Assembly: GCA_963709875.1 (NCBI GenBank)
Contig: CAVPYB010000005.1
Location: 210,140 to 274,139 of the forward strand
Reading direction: 5' to 3'
Origin: JAQBDA01 sp963709875
GTDB lineage: Bacteria; Chloroflexota; Anaerolineae; Anaerolineales; UBA4823
Length of the DNA: 64,000 nt
A program made the position numbers and the translations under genes. The notes under the pieces are model-generated. The model was given only the letters and a program-made list of their open reading frames with translations, was not told the DNA's origin and did no database searches. Of this stretch, positions 8,675 to 17,251 are shown piece by piece. Position 1 is the first letter of the stretch. The number at the start of each line of letters is the position of its first letter.

Positions 8675-9442
8675 ATGACAATCAGAGTAGACCCTGAAGG
8701 AATTGAAAACTGCACGCTGTTCGATTTGGTCGACTTCAGCGATAAGCGCGTGCTTGAGATCGGGTGTGGGGATGGCCGCCTGACATGGCGTTATGCAGAC
8801 GGCGCCGCCCATGTCACTGCCATCGATCCAAATGCCGATAAGATTGCAATGGCCAGGCAGCAGATGCCGGAACATTTACTCGGCCACGTCGAGTTTCACG
8901 CCAGCGCTTTCGAAGACTTCGTGGCCGACCGTATGCCAGCGACTTTCGATATCGTGATCCTGTCCTGGGCGTTGTGATGAATGGAACACGGCGGCATGGT
9001 TCATGCCCTTGAGGAAATTCACAGCCAACTGAAACCCACCGGTGTGCTGATCGACATCCACCCCGTGAACGAGGCTTCAATCGTCGAGATTCAGCATGAG
9101 GGTAAGACCGATTTCGTAAGCCAATGGTTGGTGCGCCAGTGGTGCACCGATTACCAATATGCGGATGAGGCGCTGGCAGAAATCGTGCGGCGCGGGCTGT
9201 TCGCCGTCGAGCATAAGCGTGAATTCGATTCGCTGACCTATTACTCATCCGCAGCAGAGATGCGCACGGATTTGCAGGAAGCCGTCGAGAGATTTGCTAG
9301 AGATGACCAGCCGGCGGGAGAGGTGGTGCCGGATATCGAAACGCTGGCAGCGTTGGCAGAAGAATTGTTGGCGCAGGCTGCCGATGGGGCGGAACTGGTG
9401 CTGCGCGAACGGGCTCAGATCAGCCGTTTAATGCCATCTTGA
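8675..9442 (+). CDS. Class I SAM methyltransferase interrupted by two tandem in-frame TGA codons
   Basis: A good ribosome site (AAGGAG) precedes the ATG. The N-terminal part has the SAM-binding motif VLEIGCGDGRLT (about 26-37) and the DIVILSWAL strand. TGA TGA follows at 8975-8980, and the same frame continues with MEHGGMVHALEEIHSQLKP and LIDIHPV, which is the expected next part of the fold. Read through, the protein is about 255 residues, a normal length. No base is gained or lost, unlike the frameshifts elsewhere in the window. A perfect 6-bp hairpin lies 12 nt after the second TGA. Options are selenocysteine decoding, a true nonsense pseudogene, or a sequence error. Confidence 0.75.
8993..9007 (+). 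promoter_or_regulatory. SECIS-like hairpin after tandem TGA
   Basis: GGCATG-GTT-CATGCC forms a perfect 6-bp stem with a 3-nt loop starting with G. It begins 12 nt after the second TGA, and the loop is 18 nt from it. Bacterial SECIS elements are stems within the coding sequence with a G near the start of the apical loop, roughly 16-37 nt after UGA. The same stem size and the same GTT loop occur after the in-frame TGA of the cytochrome gene (57133-57147). Confidence 0.4.
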
Positions 9443-9527
9443 TGGACGGTAAGACCAACTGGCGACTCAGGTGGGGTAAGAGACCAGTAAATCACCAGCT
9501 ATTTACAGGAATGCTTTTTACAGCCAG

Positions 9528-10049
9528 TCAAGGCTCCACGCGGACGGTAAAAGACAACTTGCTGTCCCCGGCGATGGCGGTGACCCTCCAGCAGCCCTCG
9601 GTGGGGAATACCAGACCGGTGGCCTGGAAGCGAGTCGGGTAGCAACAGGGGACGTGGGCTTCCAGGGGAGCTGACTGCCTATCGATACGCTCACCGATAA
9701 CCTTCAGCACGGCTCCTGCTGGGCGAAACCAGCCTACTTTGACCCTATCCTCACTCGCCTGCAGGCGGTATCCCTCGATATCTACCCACCAGGCTGATGC
9801 CCAGATCGAGCGGTCATAGTTCACGAAAAAATACCCGTACCCGGGGGTCCCCTGGACGGCAGGATCGGCAGGTGGTTTTTCCCAGGCAGGGTTAGTAACC
9901 GGGCAGGTACTGGGATATGTTCTGTCAGCAGCAGGGGCAGAAGAGACCGGGGTGGTATTTGGGTGAAAATCTGCTGGCGCAGCGGTTCCTGCACAGGCGG
10001 CGATACCCATCGTCTGCAGGCATAGCAGCAGAAGGATCTTAGACTTCAT
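9528..10049 (-). CDS. Hypothetical lipoprotein
   Basis: 173 residues. A signal peptide with a plausible lipobox (MGIAAC, Cys at 19) predicts a lipid-anchored extracytoplasmic protein. The mature part has Cys residues (CCYP, GCWRV) and ends in a strand-rich segment (GCWRVTAIAGDSKLSFTVRV) resembling an immunoglobulin-like fold. No family named. It faces the methyltransferase gene tail to tail. Confidence 0.65.
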   Translation of the reverse strand: MKSKILLLLCLQTMGIAACAGTAAPADFHPNTTPVSSAPAADRTYPSTCPVTNPAWEKPPADPAVQGTPGYGYFFVNYDRSIWASAWWVDIEGYRLQASEDRVKVGWFRPAGAVLKVIGERIDRQSAPLEAHVPCCYPTRFQATGLVFPTEGCWRVTAIAGDSKLSFTVRVEP

Positions 10050-10137
10050 GCCGGATAGCTCCTTTAGAGAGATTAATCGTTACTATATTTACACCGTCCG
10101 GCGTTCCAGGGTTCCAGGTACGGACCAATTTAACACA

Positions 10138-10166
10138 GTAGAGACGCCCCAGCGAGGCGCCTCTAC
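10138..10166. repeat. GTAGAGACG palindrome, copy 1
   Basis: GTAGAGACGCC and GGCGCCTCTAC form an 11-bp stem with one mismatch and a 7-nt loop. A second, better-paired copy with the same GTAGAGACGC start lies at 24775-24803. It is intergenic and resembles short REP-like palindromes. Confidence 0.6.
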
Positions 10167-10235
10167 ATGATGTATGTTGCCTGCTCGATCGGCAATACGA
10201 GACTGATGCCGTGATCTCGCTGCTGTTCCAATCAA

Positions 10236-10658
10236 CTATTCGCTGACGTCCTGGTTGATCATCCACTGGATGCCAAACTTATCTACAAACATCGCAAATC
10301 GCGCTCCCCAGAACGTCTTCTCCAACGGCATGGTGACCTGCCCACCTGCCGAGAGACCCTGATAGAGCCGGTCTGTCTCTTGGTCACTGTCGCTTTGAAT
10401 GGAAACGTGATAGTTGTTGCCATTGGTGATCTTGCCCATCGACGAGGGGTTGTCACTGCCCATCAGGTAGGTGTCTTTGCCGATGGGTAGAGAGACGTGC
10501 ATGACATATTCGCTCTCGTCGGCTGGCATACCGCTGTCATCTGGCATGTCTTTGAAGCGCTGGAAGTCCTGGAATTCCCCGCCGAATACGGATTTGTAGA
10601 ACTCGAATGCTTCCTCGCAGTTGCCGCCAAAGTTGAGGTACGGGTTGATACTTGCCAT
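10236..10658 (-). CDS. VOC family protein (PhnB/YjdN-like)
   Basis: 140 residues. The N-terminus INPYLNFGGNCEEAFEFYKSVFGGEF and the ending WGARFAMFVDKFGIQWMIN are the standard pattern of the PhnB/YjdN branch of the glyoxalase/VOC superfamily. The usual metal-ligand positions are only partly filled, as is common in this branch, so the activity is open. Cytoplasmic. The ATG follows an AAGGAG site (rc of CTCCTTT). Confidence 0.88.
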   Translation of the reverse strand: MASINPYLNFGGNCEEAFEFYKSVFGGEFQDFQRFKDMPDDSGMPADESEYVMHVSLPIGKDTYLMGSDNPSSMGKITNGNNYHVSIQSDSDQETDRLYQGLSAGGQVTMPLEKTFWGARFAMFVDKFGIQWMINQDVSE

Positions 10659-10890
10659 AGTTAATCTCCTTTCGAATTGTAAGGTTTTCTGCGCATCGCC
10701 TGAGCGTGCACGATATTGGATAATTCTACTCTGATTATTCCATTATGTCAAACATTTGTTCTAATTCGTTTTTGGTTGGCTGGTGGAAAACCCGTCCAGG
10801 GCAACCTAGATTTCTCATCCAGCGATATACATCCATGCTGCAATCCGGTATAATTCCCAGATACTTAAAAGGGATGGAGGAAATTAGTTC

Positions 10891-11820
10891 ATGAAAATAC
10901 TAGTAACCGGCGGGGCCGGGTTTATCGGCTCGCACGTGGTGGATTTGCTAGTCGAGGCCGGGCACGACGTGGCGGTGGTGGACGACCTATCCACCGGACG
11001 CCTGTCCAACCTGAACCCCAAGGCGCGCTTTTACCAGGTCGATATCCGCAGCGATGAGATGCGGCAGGTGTTCGAAAAGGAGCGCCCGGAGGTGGTGGAT
11101 CACCACGCGGCGCAGATGGATGTGCGCAAGAGCGTGGAGGACCCGATCTTCGACGCGGATGTGAATATACAAGGCTCGATCAACGTGGCGCAGTTAGCGA
11201 TGGAGTTCGGTGTGCGTAAGTTCATCCACATCTCCAGCGGTGGGGCAGTGTACGGTGAGCCGGTCTACCTGCCGTGCGACGAGGACCACCCGGTGCGCCC
11301 GCTGTGCCCATATGGAGCCAGCAAGTACACCTTCGAGCTGTACCTGTATATGTTCAAGGAGCTGTATGGGCTGGACTACTCGGTGCTGCGCTACCCGAAC
11401 GTGTACGGTCCGCGCCAGGACCCGCACGGGGAAGCCGGCGTGGTGGCTATCTTCATCGGGCGCATGCTGGCAGGCGAGCCGGTGACGGTCAACGGTACCG
11501 GCGAGCAGGTACGCGATTTCGTGTACGTGGGCGACTGCGCCAGAGCCAACCTGATGACCCTGGAGGGCGGCTCTGGGGGTGTGTACAACCTGGGGTTCAA
11601 TATCGGTACGTCGGTCAACCAGATCTTCGACGGGCTGAAATCAGTCACCGGTTATCCGGAAGATGCCCGCCACGGACCGGCGAAAGCCGGGGAGACCTTC
11701 CGCATCTACCTGGACGCCAGCCGGGCGAAGGAAGACCTTGGCTGGGAGCCGACGGTGAGTCTGGAAGAGGGCCTGAGCCGCACGGTGGAGTATTTTAAGC
11801 AGGCTGAGGTTGAGAGATAG
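10891..11820 (+). CDS. NAD-dependent epimerase/dehydratase (UDP-glucose 4-epimerase-like)
   Basis: 309 residues of the extended short-chain dehydrogenase fold. The Rossmann motif GGAGFIGSH is at 7-15, the catalytic Ser lies in SSGGAVYGEP, and the YGASK motif gives the catalytic Tyr and Lys. The substrate loop YPNVYGPRQDP and the GVYNLGFNIGTSV block fit UDP-hexose or UDP-hexuronate 4-epimerases. It likely supplies sugar nucleotides for the cell envelope. A GGAGG site precedes the ATG. It is followed by ruvA and proC on the same strand, with spacer repeats between them. Confidence 0.9.
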   Translation: MKILVTGGAGFIGSHVVDLLVEAGHDVAVVDDLSTGRLSNLNPKARFYQVDIRSDEMRQVFEKERPEVVDHHAAQMDVRKSVEDPIFDADVNIQGSINVAQLAMEFGVRKFIHISSGGAVYGEPVYLPCDEDHPVRPLCPYGASKYTFELYLYMFKELYGLDYSVLRYPNVYGPRQDPHGEAGVVAIFIGRMLAGEPVTVNGTGEQVRDFVYVGDCARANLMTLEGGSGGVYNLGFNIGTSVNQIFDGLKSVTGYPEDARHGPAKAGETFRIYLDASRAKEDLGWEPTVSLEEGLSRTVEYFKQAEVER

Positions 11821-11875
11821 CCACTTCAGAGGCGATGCAAGCATCGACACGGAGTACACTGCGAATTAGTAAAAC

Positions 11876-11959
11876 GGGACACGGATTGGATGGATGTACA
11901 CGGATAAATCAATTTTAGATAATTAAAATCCGTTTATTCCATGAGAATCCGTGTCCAAT
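11876..11959. repeat. GGACACGGAT inverted repeat, with a 24-bp unit shared with 12608-12631
   Basis: GGGACACGGATTGGATGGATGTAC at 11876-11899 is repeated exactly at 12608-12631, on the other side of ruvA. Within this copy, GGACACGGATT and AATCCGTGTCC also form an inverted repeat about 80 bases long with an AT-rich middle, which could act as a terminator for the epimerase gene. Related text (CCGATCCGTGTAC) is at about 61160. Confidence 0.6.
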
Positions 11960-12009
11960 AAAAACTCTGTGATCTGTGAACTCTGAGGTGCAATAACAAG
12001 GAGTGGGGC

Positions 12010-12588
12010 GTGATAGCTTCGATCAGCGGCAGGGTGCAGGAGACCGGCAGCGACAGCCTGGTGGTGGAGGTGGGCGGAGTCGGGCTGCTGGTGTACGTGC
12101 CTGCCGAGTTGAGCGCCGGGCTGCGTTCTGGGGAGAGCGTCTCGCTGCACACCTACCTGGTGGTGCGCGAGGACCTGCTCAGCCTGTACGGCTTCGATAG
12201 CAAAGAAGGGCGCGATTTCTTTGTCATCCTGCTGGGAGTTAACGGCGTCGGGCCGCGCCTGGCGCTGGCGATCCTGTCCACCCTGAGCACGGATGCCATC
12301 CGGCGGGCGGTATTCCACGAGCAGGACGAGGTCTTTGCCCGGGTGCCCGGCGTGGGAAAGAAGACCGCCCAGAAGATCTTGCTGCACCTGCAGGATCGCA
12401 TCCCTGCGGAGGCCGGGCTGGAGCCGCTGGGACGCATCAGCGACGTGGACGAGCAGGTGTTGGGTGCGCTGACCGCGCTGGGCTACAGCGTGGTGGAGGC
12501 GCAGGCTGCCCTGCAGACCATCCCCGCGAATACCGAGCAGGATGTAGAGGAGCGATTGCGCGTAGCCTTGCAGTATTTTGCCAGTTAG
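12010..12588 (+). CDS. ruvA: Holliday junction branch migration protein RuvA
   Basis: 192 residues, normal for the family. The N-terminal OB fold starts MIASISGRVQETGSDSLVVEVGG. Domain II has the helix-hairpin-helix pairs (LLGVNGVGPRLALAIL and VPGVGKKTAQKILLHLQD). The C-terminal domain (EQVLGALTALGYSVVEAQAAL) is the RuvB-contacting part. RuvA binds four-way junctions and directs the RuvB motor during recombinational repair. The start is a GTG with an AAGGAG site upstream. ruvB and ruvC are not in this window. Confidence 0.95.
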   Translation: MIASISGRVQETGSDSLVVEVGGVGLLVYVPAELSAGLRSGESVSLHTYLVVREDLLSLYGFDSKEGRDFFVILLGVNGVGPRLALAILSTLSTDAIRRAVFHEQDEVFARVPGVGKKTAQKILLHLQDRIPAEAGLEPLGRISDVDEQVLGALTALGYSVVEAQAALQTIPANTEQDVEERLRVALQYFAS

Positions 12589-12607
12589 CTCACCACAGAG
12601 TATTTAT

Positions 12608-12631
12608 GGGACACGGATTGGATGGATGTAC
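12608..12631 (+). repeat. 24-bp direct repeat flanking ruvA
   Basis: Exact second copy of the 24-base unit at 11876-11899. The text after it (TTTGTGATCTCTGTGGTGG) also resembles the text after the first copy (CTCTGTGATCTGTGAACTCTGAGGTG). Both copies lie in intergenic spacers. Confidence 0.65.
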
Positions 12632-12666
12632 TTTGTGATCTCTGTGGTGGAGAGTAGGAGGAGAGC

Positions 12667-13515
12667 GTGTTTGATGGCAAGAAAATAGCCTTTATTGGAC
12701 CGGGAGTGATGGCTGAGGCGATGATCGCCGGGCTGATCCGCCAGAAGGTGGCCTCCCCCGGTGCGATGACCGCTGCCGGCCCGACCGAGGAGCGGCTTGC
12801 CTATCTGCGCGAGAAATACGGCATCAGCAGCACCCCGGTCAACGCCGATGCGGCAAGGCAGGCGGATGTTGTCGTGCTCTCGGTCAAACCGCAGCGATTG
12901 GAGAAGGTGGTTACCGGCATGCACGGCGCGATACAGCCGGAGGCGTTGGTGCTCTCGATTGTTGCCGGCGCGGCCATCGACCAGATGCAAGCCGGGTTGG
13001 GGCATGATAAGATCGTACGCTCTATGCCCAACACACCCGCGCAGATCGGCGAGGGCATCACCGTCTGGACGGCGGCGGAGACGGTGACCGAAGAGCAGCA
13101 CGAGATGGCGCGCCAGATCCTTAAGGCTTTGGGAGAAGAGATCTATGTGGAGGACGAGAGCTACCTGAACATGGCGACCGCCCTCTCCGGGACGGGACCG
13201 GCGTATGTGTTCATGTTCATGGAGGCTATGGTGGACGCTGGGGTGCACCTGGGCTTCCCACGCCGCATCGCCGAACAGCTCGTGGCTCAGACCGTGCGTG
13301 GCTCGGTGGACTTCTACCGCACCAACGAGGAGCATATCCACCTGGCGCGCCTGCGCAACCAGGTCACCTCGCCGGGCGGCACTTCCGCTGCCGCACTGTA
13401 CTACCTGGAGAAAGCCGGCTTCCGCACGGCGATCTCGAGGGCGATCTGGGCGGCGTTCGAGCGCTCGCGCGAGCTGGGTAAGGGCGGGCGCAGTCACGCG
13501 CCGGAGAATGATTGA
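12667..13515 (+). CDS. proC: Pyrroline-5-carboxylate reductase
   Basis: 282 residues. The N-terminal Rossmann domain begins KKIAFIGPGVMAEAMIAGL, with a VVVLSVKPQ strand. The family block VRSMPNTPAQIGEGITVW and the C-terminal signature ALSGTGPAYVFMFMEAMVDAGVHLG through VTSPGGTSAAALYYLE identify ProC. It reduces pyrroline-5-carboxylate to proline with NAD(P)H. The start is GTG at 12667 after AGGAGGAGAGC. It lies 78 bases after ruvA with a repeat between, so they need not be co-transcribed. Confidence 0.95.
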   Translation: MFDGKKIAFIGPGVMAEAMIAGLIRQKVASPGAMTAAGPTEERLAYLREKYGISSTPVNADAARQADVVVLSVKPQRLEKVVTGMHGAIQPEALVLSIVAGAAIDQMQAGLGHDKIVRSMPNTPAQIGEGITVWTAAETVTEEQHEMARQILKALGEEIYVEDESYLNMATALSGTGPAYVFMFMEAMVDAGVHLGFPRRIAEQLVAQTVRGSVDFYRTNEEHIHLARLRNQVTSPGGTSAAALYYLEKAGFRTAISRAIWAAFERSRELGKGGRSHAPEND

Positions 13516-13897
13516 GGGGGAATAGGAAATTGGAATTAGGGATTAGGCAATCAGGCAACAAGGAGATCAGGCAACTAGGTGATCAGGGCAGCAGGGGAAC
13601 TGGAATAGGGGAGGTGGAGGCAGGCAGCGCCTTCCGATTAGAGTACACCAGCGACAGCAGGAACTGAAGCTGGTCCTACGTGGACAATTCTTCCATCACT
13701 CTATAATCAATAAAAAGACCTCCAGCCGGTGAGAGACCAGCGGGAGGAAGATACGCTCAACGGCGACGGGAAGCCGGCTTCTATGTTCACATCCAAACGG
13801 GAACAGCGGCTGTGGTGCTTGCGTGGGTGCGGCGGCGGACCAGCACCGGTTGAAACCGGCGCCTGTTATTTGCAGAACCCGTAAAAAACGGGTTTGG
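13516..13897. other. Non-coding region with spacer repeats and hairpins
   Basis: The first ~100 bases are the purine-rich AGGAATTAGG / GGCAACTAGG spacer text. Further on are a hairpin-forming stretch (CCTCCAGCCGG through GGGAGG, about 13720-13747) and the palindrome AACCCGT-A5-ACGGGTT (13876-13894), between two convergent genes. The palindromes may serve as terminators. No known RNA family could be matched. Confidence 0.45.
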
Positions 13898-14713
13898 TCA
13901 GCGGGTATACCTGCTTAGAGCGGGTTCCTGGTGGGAAAGATCATTGAGACCGCTGCCGGACTCAACCAACTCCTTGAAGCGCTGGACAAAGCGGGCCAGC
14001 GGAGCGCCGTCGATCACATCGTGGTCCGCGCAGATGGTCAGGCTGAGCAGCTCACGGATGAGGATGCTGCCGTCCATTACGGCAGGTTTTTCGGCGATGC
14101 CGCCCAGCGTGAGCTGCAGGGTATAGTCGCTGATGGGAATGCCCCATCCGGCACCTTTACCGAACATACCCACTGCGGTTACGCCTACAGTGCCGCTGAG
14201 GCGCTTGCGCCAGTGCGGGTTGGAGCCGATTAAGCGCCAGAACGCCCGCCCGATGAAATTCGGCAGGTATCCATACCAGCTCAGGCGCGATTTCTCACGC
14301 ACCTGGCCCTTCTGAGCAGCGCGTATCTCCTGGTGGATCTGCAGCACCGGCTTTGTGTTGGCAGCCCGTACGATGTACGGCACGCCGATCAGCCGCCCGC
14401 CAACCTGCTGCTCTACCATCGTTGAGATATCCACTTCCTCGAATAAGACCAGCCGGCTGCGTCCTTGCCGGTAGGCGTGCAGGAACAGGTCCTCTCCCAC
14501 CACCTGACCCAGGCAGTGGATGATGAAGGCAGTGAATGAGATCGTCTCGCCGGTCTGCTCTTTATACTGGTGGATGATCTGGCGCGACAGGGTGACGTCC
14601 AGCTCGACCAGGGCGAAGACGACGTGCTTGTGGCGCGCCACGCTGAGGTAATCGACAACCGGCTGGCGCGATTTGGGGTAAGGTACCTGGCGGTGTGCTT
14701 CTTGGGGCGGCAT
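13898..14713 (-). CDS. Stand-alone 2-oxoacid dehydrogenase acyltransferase-type domain protein
   Basis: 271 residues, covering only the catalytic (CAT-like) fold. The active-site signature is DHDVIDGAPLARFV, where the family has (H/D)HxxxDG. The N-terminal segment RQPVVDYLSVARHKHVVFALVELDVT also fits. There is no lipoyl or E1-binding domain, so this is not a normal E2 subunit. Such proteins are probably acyltransferases of unknown substrate. A possible alternative is a chloramphenicol-acetyltransferase-like role. It is followed upstream by the DinB gene on the same strand. Confidence 0.8.
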   Translation of the reverse strand: MPPQEAHRQVPYPKSRQPVVDYLSVARHKHVVFALVELDVTLSRQIIHQYKEQTGETISFTAFIIHCLGQVVGEDLFLHAYRQGRSRLVLFEEVDISTMVEQQVGGRLIGVPYIVRAANTKPVLQIHQEIRAAQKGQVREKSRLSWYGYLPNFIGRAFWRLIGSNPHWRKRLSGTVGVTAVGMFGKGAGWGIPISDYTLQLTLGGIAEKPAVMDGSILIRELLSLTICADHDVIDGAPLARFVQRFKELVESGSGLNDLSHQEPALSRYTR

Positions 14714-14727
14714 ATTGCAGGCTGTTC

Positions 14728-15238
14728 CTATGCGTCTGGTTTCGTATAGCTGTATTCACCGAACGTGCCGACGAACTGCGGCAGGTCCCGGTGACCGAGT
14801 AATTGGCGGATGGCGTGGGCTTCGCCGGTATGGAACCAGTAATGGTAGGTGTTGCGCAGCAGCAGGGTGGCAATGTTCTCCTGCACGGGCTTGCTATTGC
14901 GCTCGAAGTAGTCGGACAGCCGCTCTTCCGTCAGATCCAGCAGGAACTCATCCGCAGACGCGGGTGATGGTCTGCCAGGCCTCCCACATCTCTGCCAGGG
15001 GCGGGGTGGTGGCAGGCTTGCCGGTGCCGACCAGATTGTACAGGCCTGGGACGACGACCTCCTCCTTGGCCAGGAAGAGCCAGTAGGTCTGCTCCTGGTT
15101 GGCCATATGCCCGACCATCCAGGAGATGCTGTTAGCCGGTTCAAGGCGGTGGATGGCGTCTTCTGCAGGCAAGCCTTCCAGACAGCGCTGGAATTCACTG
15201 CGGGCGAAATGAAGCTGGGTGACAAGGTGAAGGGGCAT
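14728..15238 (-). CDS. DinB family protein (frameshifted)
   Basis: Two overlapping minus-strand frames make one DinB protein. The first (from 15238) gives MPLHLVTQLHFARSEF through WEAWQTITR. The second continues ASADEFLLDLTEERLSDYF through LLRNTYHYWFHTGEAHAIRQLLG. The join lies near 14955. DinB four-helix proteins bind a metal with three His; candidate ligands are in GHMANQEQ and HYWFHTGEAH. The break is an indel, most simply an assembly error. It is 14 bases upstream of the acyltransferase gene. Confidence 0.78.
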
Positions 15239-15255
15239 GAAGTTCTCCTAGATAG

Positions 15256-16497
15256 TCATTGATACTTGCGTTTTTCGTACCAACCGGTGCGCACGCTACC
15301 TGGGGCGTCGAAGTCCGGTACATAGGGCTTGATGTCCAGCAGCGGGGTGCCATCCAGAACATCTGCACCATGGATGTGCAGGATATTTCCGTGGCGCGAT
15401 TCTAGTCCCACGACTGACATTCCGATCTGGTTGGGTCGGGCGGGGTAGCGGGTGGCGAACAGGCCGCGCGGCCGGTCATCCAGGAAGGGCTTGACCTGCA
15501 AGTCGAAGCCGCTAGAGCGATGGAAGCTGTACAGCAGGATCAGGTGCGAGAAGCCTTCCACATCCTGCAAGCCTGCAGCATACTCTGGGAAGACCTCTAC
15601 CTGACCGGCTGCCGTGGACCGTGCAGCCTGGATGGGGACCTCGTCTCCCTCATGGTAAGGGGAATGGATAACGCCGATCGCCTGAATGGGGTGGGGGCTG
15701 TTATCCTGCACGGCGAGTGTTGGGTCACCCTGGCTCTCAGCAGAGAAATTGAAACCGCATTTGCGCAGCGCAGCCTGGATGCTCTGCGGCGAGCGCTGCC
15801 AGAGGCCCAGCTTGCGGGAGATATGCTCGCTCCAGGAGTAGTTTTCGAAGGTTAGGCTTTCCTCCCGGTTGCCGTCCAGCGGGATGATGTAGTTCGCCTT
15901 GCGGTAGTAATCCTGTGCCAGATAGCCCTCATCCATCTCTCGCATGGCGTCCTGGATCATATCAGGCGTGAGCTGCGGGTATTCGTCCTCGAACAAGCAG
16001 AATTCCAGCGGGTAGCGCGGGCGGACGGGCGGGTTTGAAGCCGGGTAGCCCATGCCCAGACCGACCAAGGGGAAGACGCGTGCGGGCAGCTTGAACTGCC
16101 GGATGATCTCTTCGGCGTAATACGGCACCGCACCGCGGAAGCAGCTCGCCAACCCCAGGCTCTCGGCGGCGGTGACCATATTCTCAGCCATCAAGGCAGC
16201 GTCCTGTATGCCCATCAGCAGTAGTGACAGGTCGTTGGAGGCCATCTCCCAGCCGCGCTGTTCCATAATGCGCTCGAAACGGTGTGAATCGACGCACAGG
16301 ATGAAATACAGCGGCGCATTCCAAGGATTGTTTTCGACATCCCGGGAGAGCAGCAGGCTGCCGAGCTGGTAGGCGAAGGGTGCCTGCTGCCCGGCGCGCA
16401 CGATGGTCTCGACGACATCCGGGTCAGGCGGTTCAGACTTGAAAGAGCGGATGGACTTGCGGTTGAGCAGGGTATCAATGACGGGATTGTGGATCAT
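15256..16497 (-). CDS. Nitroreductase fused to a TrmO/TsaA-like domain
   Basis: About 413 residues. Residues ~1-245 are a nitroreductase-type flavoprotein (LLNRKSIRSFKSEPPDPDVVETIV at the start, ESLGLASCFRGAVPYY later, LVGLGMGYPA for FMN binding). Residues ~275-413 match the TrmO/YaeB (tRNA m6t6A methyltransferase, UPF0066) barrel: IQAIGVIHSPYH, FSHLILLYSFHRS, RPNQIGMSVVGLESR and GTPLLDIKPYVPDFD. The start at 16497 is preferred because family homology begins just after it. The fusion of these two activities is unusual. Confidence 0.83.
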   Translation of the reverse strand: MIHNPVIDTLLNRKSIRSFKSEPPDPDVVETIVRAGQQAPFAYQLGSLLLSRDVENNPWNAPLYFILCVDSHRFERIMEQRGWEMASNDLSLLLMGIQDAALMAENMVTAAESLGLASCFRGAVPYYAEEIIRQFKLPARVFPLVGLGMGYPASNPPVRPRYPLEFCLFEDEYPQLTPDMIQDAMREMDEGYLAQDYYRKANYIIPLDGNREESLTFENYSWSEHISRKLGLWQRSPQSIQAALRKCGFNFSAESQGDPTLAVQDNSPHPIQAIGVIHSPYHEGDEVPIQAARSTAAGQVEVFPEYAAGLQDVEGFSHLILLYSFHRSSGFDLQVKPFLDDRPRGLFATRYPARPNQIGMSVVGLESRHGNILHIHGADVLDGTPLLDIKPYVPDFDAPGSVRTGWYEKRKYQ

Positions 16498-16620
16498 ATT
16501 GATTTCCAAGGTGATTGGTGAAACAGGCAATCAGGTAATTAGGTGAGAAGGCAAGAAGGTGAACAGGGTTAATGGGAATAAGGCAGCCAGATTCCTGGGT
16601 TACATCAGCGGTTGAAATCC

Positions 16621-17094
16621 TCAAAGATATAGCTTCAAACCTTCATGGGAAGCAGTGAAGCCGAGACCCAGGTAGAAGCCCAATGCTTCGGGGCGCTGTT
16701 TGTTGGTGGTGAGCTGCACGATGCGGCAGCTACGCTGGCGGGCGCGCTCGATCGCCCATTCGAACACCAGCTTCCCGATGCCCTGCCCGCGCAGGCTGCG
16801 GTCGATGCGCACGCCTTCGATCTGCGCCCGACGGCTTCCCTGGAAGGTGAGCGAGGGGAGATAGGTGAGCTGCAAGGTGCCAATGACGCGCTCATCCAGC
16901 TCGACCACCACCAGCTCGTTATTGGGGTCGGCTTCGATCTCGGTGAAGGCACGGGAATAAGAATCAAAATCGGCCGGAACGAACGCTTCGCGCTGGCTGC
17001 CCAGCGGGTCGTCGGCTAACAGGCGGACGATTGCCGGGAGGTCCTCCTGTACGGCGATTCGGATGCCGATATCCCGCTCTGTACTGGTCTCCAT
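16621..17094 (-). CDS. GNAT family N-acetyltransferase
   Basis: 157 residues. The acetyl-CoA-binding motif A is IDRSLRGQGIGKLVFEWAI, with the usual R/Q-x-x-G-x-G/A pattern, followed by ALGFYLGLGFTASHEGLKLYL. The preceding strands (VVVELDERVIGTLQL) fit the GNAT fold. It transfers an acetyl group to an unknown amine. The gene lies 123 bases upstream of the nitroreductase fusion, with a spacer repeat between. Confidence 0.88.
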   Translation of the reverse strand: METSTERDIGIRIAVQEDLPAIVRLLADDPLGSQREAFVPADFDSYSRAFTEIEADPNNELVVVELDERVIGTLQLTYLPSLTFQGSRRAQIEGVRIDRSLRGQGIGKLVFEWAIERARQRSCRIVQLTTNKQRPEALGFYLGLGFTASHEGLKLYL

Positions 17095-17251
17095 GAACGT
17101 CGGTTAACTCCGCCATCCATTATAAGCGAGACTGCTCTCCCCCAAGTGCGTATGACCTATTTAATTGACGTGAGGTCGGGATAAGGAATAAGAGGCGGAA
17201 TTATGTTGGTGATTAGGGCGACTTCTCTACCCTAAACACCAACAACATCTC

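Noticed and set aside
8975..8980. Genome-wide reassignment of TGA to Trp
   Set aside because: TGA ends several intact genes here (for example proC and the SLC13 gene), so it is a normal stop codon.
12604..13497. 297-codon minus-strand open frame
   Set aside because: Antisense to proC, which is a clear family member.
13700..13895. Riboswitch or T-box-like RNA
   Set aside because: Hairpins are present but no conserved core was recognised, and no gene starts downstream on that strand.
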